The notes beneath the pieces are model-generated. The model did no database searches. It saw nothing but the letters and a program-made list of their open reading frames with translations, and was not told where the DNA came from. From Trebonia sp. (GTDB lineage: Bacteria; Actinomycetota; Actinomycetes; Streptosporangiales; Streptosporangiaceae): 9,192 nt of DNA. Positions 1 through 5,375 of the stretch are shown here, in pieces (position 1 is the first letter of the stretch; each line of letters begins with the position of its first letter). The DNA is taken from positions 1 to 9,192 of the forward strand of contig JASHPP010000336.1 in the NCBI GenBank assembly GCA_030038035.1, read 5' to 3'. A program made the translations under genes and the position numbers.

Positions 1-303
1 CGCTACGGCTTCCGTGTCCCGTGCGTGGTCGTGTCCCCCTGGGCGCGCCGGGGCTACGTCTCGCACAACGTCTTCGACCACACCAGCGTCCTCAAGCTGG
101 TCGAGACCAAGTGGAACCTGCCTGCGCTGACCCGCCGGGACGCGAACGCCAACGACATGCTCGACATGCTCGACCTGTCCAGCCCCGCGTTCGCCACCCC
201 GCCGGCCTTGGCAAAGCCGCTCGTCGACACCGACTCTGCCGCGCTGGCCTGCAACACCACAGGTCCTGGCACGATTCCGCCCGCCGGCTCGGTCACCGGC
301 TGA
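1..303 (+). CDS. Phosphoesterase family protein (phospholipase C / acid phosphatase type), C-terminal fragment
   Basis: The gene enters from the left edge already open in frame 1 and stops at TGA 301-303, so only about the last 100 residues are visible. The stretch RVPCVVVSPWARRGYV, then FDHTSVLKLVE, then LTRRDANANDMLDMLDL is the characteristic end of the PF04185 phosphoesterase family, which includes bacterial phospholipases C and acid phosphatases acting outside the cytoplasm on phosphate esters. The Asp-His of FDHTS lies in the conserved C-terminal part of the catalytic domain. The last 30 or so residues (Pro/Thr/Gly-rich, with one Cys) form the variable tail often seen after this domain. 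The signal peptide and the N-terminal metal- or nucleophile-bearing motifs lie outside the window, so substrate cannot be inferred. Family assignment is firm; phospholipase versus phosphatase activity is open. Confidence 0.85.
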   Translation, partial: RYGFRVPCVVVSPWARRGYVSHNVFDHTSVLKLVETKWNLPALTRRDANANDMLDMLDLSSPAFATPPALAKPLVDTDSAALACNTTGPGTIPPAGSVTG

Positions 304-331
304 GCTCAAACCGATTATTCCGAACGGACCG

Positions 332-337
332 TAGCAT
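332..337 (+). promoter_or_regulatory. Possible -10 element for the beta-propeller lipoprotein gene
   Basis: TAGCAT fits the actinobacterial TANNNT -10 pattern and lies in the 46-base gap after the phosphoesterase stop, a locally AT-richer patch. It would put transcription start near 344, only a few bases before ATG 350, giving a very short leader. I see no good -35 and no Shine-Dalgarno sequence before the ATG, so this is weak evidence. Confidence 0.25.
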
Positions 338-349
338 TACCATGACGGC

Positions 350-1675
350 ATGCGGCCTGCCGGGACGAGGGCGCGCGCGGCGGCGACGTGCTGTGTCGCC
401 GCGCTGATCGTCTGCGCGGGGTGCACCTCGTCGTCCGCGCGTCCGTCAGCGCCAGGGTCCGGCGCCGGCACGGCGGCCGCCCGGTCCGCGGCTACGGTCG
501 CCGCCTCCCCGGCTCCTCCCCCGCTCCCTTCGCGCGCGCTGAGGTCGCCGGGCTGCGCGACCACCACGTCCAAGTCCCCCGCCCTGACCTCGGTCCGCAC
601 CGCGATGGTCGGCATTAAGGGCGTGCTGGTCGACACGAGGGCCGCGATGGCCGGCATCAAGGCAATGCCGTTCGGTGTCGCGGTGACCCCCGACGGGCAC
701 TGGGCGTTCGTCGCCGCTGGCGCCTCGATCGAGGTGCTGCACGTGGGCGCCGCGCTTGCCCCCGTTCCGGTCAGGAACATCCCCGTGGCGCCGGCCAACC
801 CGCTCGGCGAGACGATCACCAGCGACGGCAGGTACCTGCTGGCGGCCGACGGCACCGGCGCGGTGGTCATCAGCGTCGCCCGCGCCGAACAGGGCACGGC
901 CGGCGCGGTGCTGGGCACGCTGCAGGCGCCGGCCAGCGCGGCCGGCGCGGGCGGCGCCATCGAGGTCGCGGTCTCCCCTGACGGCGCTTACGCGTTCGTC
1001 ACCCTGGAGGACGCGCACCGGGCGGTGGTGTTCAACCTCGCCAAGGCGCTCGCCCACGGCTTCGGTCCCGCCGACTACGTGGGCAGCATCCCGCTCGAGC
1101 TGGCGCCGGTCGGCATCGCCGTCTCCCCCGACGGGCGCTGGCTCTACGCGACGAGCGAGGGCGGCGGCGATGGCGCCGACACGGGAACGCTGACGGTGGC
1201 CGACCTGGCGCGGGCGGAGACGGATCCCGCCACGTCGGTGGTCGCCACCGTGGACGCTGGCTGCGAGCCGGTCCGTGTCATCACGTCGGCGGACGGGACG
1301 CAGGTGTGGGTGACCGCGCGGGCCAGCGATGACCTGCTGTGCTTTGCCGCGGCCCGGCTGACCTCGGATCCGGCGCGCGCCCTGGTGGCGATCGTCCGGG
1401 TGGGCGAGGCCCCGGTCGGGCTGGCCGCCGCCCGCGGCGGCTCGCTGATCGTGGTCGCCGACTCCAACCGGTTCGACGTCACCGGACAGAGCGCGAACCT
1501 GGACGTGGTGAACGTGGCGGCCGCGCTGGCCGGACGGCCGGCGGTCATCGGTCACATCCGGTCGGGGCTGTTCCCCCGCGACATGACCGCTGACCCGGAC
1601 GGGACGGTGCTCGTGTCGAACTACGGCTCGGGCGAGCTCGAGGCGGTCGACGTGGCGAGCATCCCGGCCGGCTAG
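350..1675 (+). CDS. Exported seven-bladed YVTN-type beta-propeller, probable lipoprotein
   Basis: The protein has 441 residues. ATG 350 is the only start available, because an in-frame stop lies at 332-334; no clear ribosome site precedes it. Residues 1-25 look like a lipoprotein signal: Arg at 2, 7 and 9, a hydrophobic core, then VCAGC with the candidate lipidated Cys25. Cys at -3 is atypical for a lipobox. A Ser/Pro/Ala-rich linker (26-80) follows, then a short duplicated stretch (83-110). Seven repeats with the GIAVSPDGRWLY-type strand signature start near residues 107, 151, 203, 253, 305, 355 and 407, which is a complete seven-bladed propeller of the YVTN/YncE/lactonase-like class. These proteins often bind ligands or partners outside the cell, and some are hydrolases. 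No lactonase active-site motif was recognised, so no reaction is assigned. It is convergent with the dehydrogenase gene at 1688. Confidence 0.82.
   Translation: MRPAGTRARAAATCCVAALIVCAGCTSSSARPSAPGSGAGTAAARSAATVAASPAPPPLPSRALRSPGCATTTSKSPALTSVRTAMVGIKGVLVDTRAAMAGIKAMPFGVAVTPDGHWAFVAAGASIEVLHVGAALAPVPVRNIPVAPANPLGETITSDGRYLLAADGTGAVVISVARAEQGTAGAVLGTLQAPASAAGAGGAIEVAVSPDGAYAFVTLEDAHRAVVFNLAKALAHGFGPADYVGSIPLELAPVGIAVSPDGRWLYATSEGGGDGADTGTLTVADLARAETDPATSVVATVDAGCEPVRVITSADGTQVWVTARASDDLLCFAAARLTSDPARALVAIVRVGEAPVGLAAARGGSLIVVADSNRFDVTGQSANLDVVNVAAALAGRPAVIGHIRSGLFPRDMTADPDGTVLVSNYGSGELEAVDVASIPAG
602..663 (+). repeat. In-frame 42-base tandem near-repeat within the propeller gene
   Basis: GCGATGGTCGGCATTAAGG at 602-620 recurs as GCGATGGCCGGCATCAAGG at 644-662, offset by exactly 42 bases (14 codons). 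It gives AMVGIK and AMAGIK at residues 85-90 and 99-104, between the low-complexity linker and blade 1. The differences between copies are third-position or conservative changes. It may be a short internal duplication or part of an irregular strand closing the propeller. Confidence 0.5.
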
Positions 1676-1687
1676 GCGTGCCCGGCC
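1666..1687. terminator. Possible shared terminator stem at a convergent junction
   Basis: GGCCGG (1666-1671) can pair with CCGGCC (1682-1687) across a 10-base loop. The stem covers the propeller stop (TAG 1673-1675) and abuts the stop of the convergent dehydrogenase (1688-1690). There is no T-tract, and a 6-base GC stem is common by chance in DNA this rich, so the call rests mainly on position. Confidence 0.3.
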
Positions 1688-2506
1688 CTACAGCCCCGTG
1701 AGCTTCTCGGACAGCTCGCGCAGCTGACGGCGCGCCGCGGGGTCATAGGCCTGGTCGTCCGCGCGGGCCTCGTCCAGGCCGTTGAAGTACCTGCCGGTGC
1801 CCGTCTGCTCGGCCGGCGCGGCGATCAGCCGCATCGTCGCCTCGGCGCCCTGGGCGATCGTGCTGATCGGCGCGGCGTGGGAGAGCTTGGTCGGCATGAA
1901 CGTCGCCGGGTGCAGCGCGTTGACGCTCACCCCGGTGCCGTCGAGCTCGGCCGCCAGGTCGAAGGTGAACAGGATCTGCGCGAGCTTGCTCTGCCGGTAG
2001 GCGCGCAGCCCGTCGTAGTCCTCGGTCAGCATGACGTCGCCGAAATCGATCGCCTGCTGCCCGAGCGAGGCGACATTGACGATCCGCGACGGCGCCGACG
2101 CGCGCAGCAGCGGCAGCAGCAACCGGGTCAGCGCGTACCCGGCCAGGTAGTTGACCGCGAACCGCAGCTCGTACCCGTCGGCGCTCTCCTGCCGGACGCC
2201 GCCGCCTGGGTTCGCGGTGCCGACGCCGGCGTTGTTGACAAGCACGTCGAGCCGCGGTTCGGCCGCGGTCACCGCCGCCGCGAGCGCGCGCACCCCGGCG
2301 AGGCTTTCGAAGTCGGCCTGGTAGGCGCGCAAGCGGTCGGCAGAGCCGTGCGCGGCGACCTCGCGGACGGTGTCCGCGATCCGGCCGGGGTCGCGGCCGT
2401 GCACGAGCACCGTGGCTCCGTCGCGGGCGAGGTCGGCGGCCAGCGCCCGCCCGAGCCCGTCCGTCGCGCCGGTAACAAGGACGACTTTCCCGTCAAGCGA
2501 TGCCAT
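1688..2506 (-). CDS. Short-chain dehydrogenase/reductase (retinol-dehydrogenase-like)
   Basis: I chose ATG at 2506, giving 272 residues, because MASLDGKVVLVTG is the normal SDR beginning and a GAGG lies just upstream; an upstream in-frame ATG at 2566 would only add a Pro/Ala-rich leader. Classical SDR motifs are all present: TGATDGLG at 12-19 (dinucleotide binding), NNAG at 91-94, Ser147 in NVASLG, and YRQSK with Tyr170 and Lys174 (catalytic triad). The long segment between Ser147 and Tyr170 and the C-terminal NGLDEARADDQAYD region resemble the retinol-dehydrogenase/WW-oxidoreductase-like branch rather than FabG. It should be a cytoplasmic NAD(P)-dependent alcohol/carbonyl oxidoreductase of unknown substrate. 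It follows the MMPL gene on the same strand after 64 bases, so co-transcription is likely but is interrupted by a strong hairpin. Confidence 0.88.
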   Translation of the reverse strand: MASLDGKVVLVTGATDGLGRALAADLARDGATVLVHGRDPGRIADTVREVAAHGSADRLRAYQADFESLAGVRALAAAVTAAEPRLDVLVNNAGVGTANPGGGVRQESADGYELRFAVNYLAGYALTRLLLPLLRASAPSRIVNVASLGQQAIDFGDVMLTEDYDGLRAYRQSKLAQILFTFDLAAELDGTGVSVNALHPATFMPTKLSHAAPISTIAQGAEATMRLIAAPAEQTGTGRYFNGLDEARADDQAYDPAARRQLRELSEKLTGL

Positions 2507-2542
2507 GGGCCTCACTGTCCCATGCCACCCGGGCGGCGGCAA

Positions 2543-2564
2543 GCCCGCGGCGGCGGCCGCGGGC
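2543..2564 (-). terminator. GC hairpin between the MMPL gene and the dehydrogenase
   Basis: GCCCGCGGC (2543-2551) is the perfect complement of GCCGCGGGC (2556-2564), giving a 9-bp all-GC stem with a 4-base loop. It begins 6 bases after the MMPL stop codon and ends 36 bases before the dehydrogenase start. No U-tract follows on the transcript. It could terminate some MMPL transcripts (stem-only terminators are proposed in actinomycetes), protect the 3' end, or separate expression of the two genes. Confidence 0.45.
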
Positions 2565-2570
2565 ATCGGG

Positions 2571-4841
2571 CTAACGCGCCTGCGGCTTGTCGTTCGCGAC
2601 CGGCTCGTCCGGCGTGACGCGCTCAGCGCTGGCGGCCGGCCGCGGCTCGGGCACCGCGACAGAGCTCTCCAGCTGCAGGTTGGGCACCACCGGCGCCAGC
2701 CAGCGCGGCAGCCACCAGGCGTGCGAGCCGAGCAGCGACATGATCGCCGGGACCAGGATCATCCGGACCAGGGACGCGTCGATGAGCACCGCGAACGCCA
2801 TCCCGATCGCGAGCATCTTCACCGTCGGGTCCGGGTTAAGCACGAAGCTGGTGAACACCGCGATCATGATGAGCGCCGCGGTCGTGATCACCCGGGCCGT
2901 CGCCCCGATCCCGATCGCGACGCTGCGGTGCGCGTCCCCCGTGGTCAGCCACGCCTCGTGCACCCGGGACAGCAGGAAGACCTCGTAGTCCATCGACAGC
3001 CCGAACACGATGCAGAACACCAGCATCGGCACGTAGGCGGGGATCGGCAGCGTCGATTGCAGGCCGATCACGCTCTTGCCCCAGCCCCACTCGAAGATCG
3101 CGACGATGACGCCGTACGCCGCGCCGATCGACAAGATGTTGAGCACGGCCGCCTTGGTCGCGATCACGATCGACCGGAACGCCGCGGTCAGCAGGAAGAA
3201 CGAGATCGCGACGACGGCGACGATCAGCCATGCCAGCCTGCTGGTGATCTGGTTGGTGAAGTCGACGGCCCCCGCCGTCGTGCCGGTCACGTAGCTGGTC
3301 GCGTGCTCCTTCGGCAGCACGTCGTCGCGCAGCGTGCTGACCAGCGCGGTGGTCTGCGTGGCCTGCGGCCGGGTGGTCGGGATCACGTTGAACACCGCGG
3401 TTGTGCCGGCGGAGTTGACTGACGCGGGCGTGACCGAGGCGACGCCGGGAGTCTTGGCGATGTCGGACTGCATGGTGGACAGCAGCGAGCTGTTCGCCGA
3501 GCTCGACTGGTTGGGGAGTTTCACGACGACGGTCAGCGGCCCGTTGACGCCGACGCCGAAGCCCTGCGAGATCAGGTCGTAAGCCTGCCGGCTTGTGCTG
3601 GACGTCGGCTGTGTCCCGTTGTCCGGCTGGCCAAGCGTGATCGAGAACAGCGGGATCGCCAGCACGACGAGCACCGCGAGTGCGGCGATTCCCCATGGCC
3701 AGGGCCGGTCGCTTACCATCCGCCCCCATCGGGCGAACGCGCTGTGCTCGTGCTGCTCGTGCGTGGCCGCGGCGGTCTGCGCGGCCTGCTGCCGGGCGGT
3801 CAGCCCGGCCTTGCGCGCCCGGACACGGGCGGTCACGGCCCGCACGCTCTCCCCGGCGAGCCCCATGAACGCGGGCACCAGGGTCAGCGCCGAGATCATC
3901 GTGACCACGACGACGATCGCCGCGGCCAGGCCGAGCGAGCCGACGAAGCCGACCCCGGAGATGTACAAGCCAAGGACGGAGACGGCGACCGTGCTGCCCG
4001 CCACCACGATCGCGGCTCCTGACGTGCCCGCGGCGCGCCGGATCGAGCGCACGGCCTCCATCCCGTTATCCAGCTGCTCGCGGTTCCTGGCCACAAGGAA
4101 CAGCCCGTAGTCCACGGCGACCCCGAGCCCGAGCAGCGTCGCGATCGTCGGCGCCGTGGTCGGGAAGGTGATCACGCGGGCCAGCAGCCCGAGCAGCGCG
4201 AGGCCGGACAGCACGCTGAACAGGGCCGCCACTAGCGGGATGCCGGCCGCGATCAGCGAGCCGAACATGATCAGCAGCAGCACCAGCGCCAGGGCCAGGC
4301 CGATGACCTCCGAGGAGAGGTCCTTGGTCTGCTGGCCGATCTCGCCGGCCCCGGCGCCGTAGGCGACCTGCAGGCCCGCCTTCGTGGCGGGCGCCACCGC
4401 GTTGTTCAGCTTGTCCAGGTAGGCGGTGTCCAGCGAGTCCGGGTTCACGCTCCAGGACACGCTGGCGTACGCGATCGTGCCGTCCTTGGACACGGCGCCG
4501 GTGTCGGCGGAGGCGAACGGGCTGACCGCCTTGATGACATCGGGCAGCTTGGACACGTTGGTGACCGACTGGTCGACCGCCGACTCCTGCGCGCTGACCG
4601 TGCCGCTCCTGGCGTGGAAGACGATCTGCCCGCCGTACCCGCCCTGCTGCGGGAACGTGCTGTTCAGCACGTTGAGGCCGGTCGCGGAGTCGCTACCGGA
4701 GATCGTGTAGTTGTTGACGTACTCGCCGCCGAACGCGTGCTTGGCGCCGAGCAGGCCGCCGAGGACGGCCACCCAGCAGATGATGAAGACCCAGTGTCTT
4801 CTGGCGGCGACGCCGCCGAGCTTTTCGAGCAGCAGATTCAA
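2571..4841 (-). CDS. MMPL/RND-family membrane transporter
   Basis: A 756-residue protein starting at TTG (4839-4841), chosen because GGAAGGGG lies a proper distance upstream and MNLLLEKLGG is the usual short cytoplasmic start before helix 1. The architecture is the duplicated MMPL plan: helix 1 (about 17-33), a first extracytoplasmic domain (about 40-175), five helices (178-330), a charged cytoplasmic linker rich in Ala/Gln/Arg (331-380), helix 7 (382-402), a second extracytoplasmic domain (403-535), five helices (537-705) and a hydrophilic tail. The Asp-Tyr pairs that form the proton relay in MmpL3-type proteins are seen at D244-Y245 (VAVDYGLF) and D618-Y619 (SMDYEVF). It is thus a full-length, proton-driven exporter of a lipid, drug or other hydrophobic compound; the cargo is unknown. 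It is the first gene of a probable two-gene unit with the SDR. Confidence 0.92.
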   Translation of the reverse strand: MNLLLEKLGGVAARRHWVFIICWVAVLGGLLGAKHAFGGEYVNNYTISGSDSATGLNVLNSTFPQQGGYGGQIVFHARSGTVSAQESAVDQSVTNVSKLPDVIKAVSPFASADTGAVSKDGTIAYASVSWSVNPDSLDTAYLDKLNNAVAPATKAGLQVAYGAGAGEIGQQTKDLSSEVIGLALALVLLLIMFGSLIAAGIPLVAALFSVLSGLALLGLLARVITFPTTAPTIATLLGLGVAVDYGLFLVARNREQLDNGMEAVRSIRRAAGTSGAAIVVAGSTVAVSVLGLYISGVGFVGSLGLAAAIVVVVTMISALTLVPAFMGLAGESVRAVTARVRARKAGLTARQQAAQTAAATHEQHEHSAFARWGRMVSDRPWPWGIAALAVLVVLAIPLFSITLGQPDNGTQPTSSTSRQAYDLISQGFGVGVNGPLTVVVKLPNQSSSANSSLLSTMQSDIAKTPGVASVTPASVNSAGTTAVFNVIPTTRPQATQTTALVSTLRDDVLPKEHATSYVTGTTAGAVDFTNQITSRLAWLIVAVVAISFFLLTAAFRSIVIATKAAVLNILSIGAAYGVIVAIFEWGWGKSVIGLQSTLPIPAYVPMLVFCIVFGLSMDYEVFLLSRVHEAWLTTGDAHRSVAIGIGATARVITTAALIMIAVFTSFVLNPDPTVKMLAIGMAFAVLIDASLVRMILVPAIMSLLGSHAWWLPRWLAPVVPNLQLESSVAVPEPRPAASAERVTPDEPVANDKPQAR

Positions 4842-4899
4842 GGCCCTGTCCCCTTCCCCCAGCGGTGAGCTGCGCGGGACAGCCGCACGGATTGTGCCC

Positions 4900-4918
4900 G
4901 CCAGGGGGCGGGCCTGGC
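4900..4918. repeat. Inverted repeat GCCAGG / CCTGGC in the MMPL promoter region
   Basis: GCCAGG (4900-4905) pairs with CCTGGC (4913-4918) around a 7-base G-rich centre. It adjoins the 17-base palindrome at 4920 and lies just upstream of the candidate MMPL -10, so a bound protein would cover the promoter spacer. It may be a second operator half-system or a chance dyad in GC-rich DNA. Confidence 0.35.
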
Positions 4919-4919
4919 A

Positions 4920-4936
4920 TCACCCACCGTGGGTGA
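4920..4936. promoter_or_regulatory. 17-base palindrome, candidate operator
   Basis: TCACCCACCGTGGGTGA is a perfect palindrome apart from its single central base (8-bp arms). It lies between two divergent genes, about 80 bases from the MMPL start and 87 from the small membrane protein start. Size and symmetry fit a site for a dimeric repressor such as a TetR-family protein, which often control MMPL exporters. No regulator gene is in the window, so the partner is unknown. Confidence 0.5.
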
Positions 4937-5022
4937 CGTCGGCGGCGGAGCGGGACTGTGGTCAGGGCGCCGAGTCTGGGTAGGGATGTCAGTGACGGAT
5001 GGTGCTGGCGAGGAGGCCAGCC

Positions 5023-5358
5023 ATGATCGAGGCAGTGAAGACGACGGCATCGCCGACGGCGATATGGGTCATCGTCGTGGTCGCCGTGGTGTGCCTGGCG
5101 ATCTGGCTGGGCGGGATCTTGTGGCTCGGAGAGCATCCGCTGTGGGCGCATCACATGGAGACCGACATGCCCGGTCCCGTGCTCGGCGGGGTCCACGTGG
5201 CAGAGGGCGGCCGCAGCGTCTCCCCGAACCGGGAGGCCCCTGCGACGTTCACCGAGCCGCCTGCGCAGGTGCCGTCGCAGCGGACCGGTGTGGCCGACCA
5301 GCCGGAGCACAGCGGCGCCGGGCAGGGCGCGGCCGGGCGGCGTGCGGGCGGGGCGTAG
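5023..5358 (+). CDS. Small single-helix membrane protein, function unknown
   Basis: A 111-residue protein. ATG 5023 is preferred over the in-frame ATG at 4999 because GAGGAGG (5010-5016) sits 6 bases upstream of it. Residues about 13-35 form one clear transmembrane helix (IWVIVVVAVVCLAIWL core, followed by Gly-Gly and two Trp). After it comes WLGEHPLWAHHMETDMPGP (34-52), rich in His and acidic residues, and then a disordered-looking Pro/Gly/Ala/Gln tail to residue 111. There is no signal peptidase site and no enzyme motif, so it is probably anchored with the tail on one side of the membrane; topology is not clear from the charges. It diverges from the MMPL gene and shares its control region, so a partner or accessory role at the membrane is possible but unproven. 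I do not recognise a named family. Confidence 0.75.
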   Translation: MIEAVKTTASPTAIWVIVVVAVVCLAIWLGGILWLGEHPLWAHHMETDMPGPVLGGVHVAEGGRSVSPNREAPATFTEPPAQVPSQRTGVADQPEHSGAGQGAAGRRAGGA

Positions 5359-5375
5359 CGGCCCGGTTACGCCCC
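5350..5375. terminator. Bidirectional terminator stem overlapping both stop codons
   Basis: GGGGCGTA (5350-5357) is the exact complement of TACGCCCC (5368-5375), an 8-bp stem with a 10-base loop. The left arm contains the first two bases of the TAG stop of the small membrane protein (5356-5358), and the right arm contains most of the TAA stop of the convergent acyl-CoA dehydrogenase (5367-5369). Only 8 bases separate the genes. One hairpin could therefore end transcripts from both sides. No U-tract is present. Confidence 0.6.

Larger units (their letters stand above)
4842..5022. promoter_or_regulatory. Divergent control region between the MMPL gene and a small membrane protein gene
   Basis: These 181 bases carry no convincing gene and must hold the promoters of both flanking genes. 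On the minus strand GGAAGGGG (about 4850-4858) is the MMPL ribosome site, and CACAAT (complement of 4891-4896) is a weak -10 candidate giving a leader of roughly 40 bases. On the plus strand GAGGAGG (5010-5016) is a strong ribosome site for ATG 5023. A small GTCAGTGAC dyad lies at 4988-4996. The two larger inverted repeats are listed separately. Confidence 0.5.

Noticed and set aside
446..1555. A 369-codon minus-strand frame opposite the propeller gene
   Set aside because: The plus-strand frame shows seven regular blade repeats; the antisense product is low-complexity Arg/His/Gly sequence, a GC-rich shadow.
350..1675. Calling the propeller a 6-phosphogluconolactonase or other specific lactonase
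   Set aside because: Only generic YVTN blade repeats are visible; I could not identify lactonase active-site residues, and the protein appears exported.
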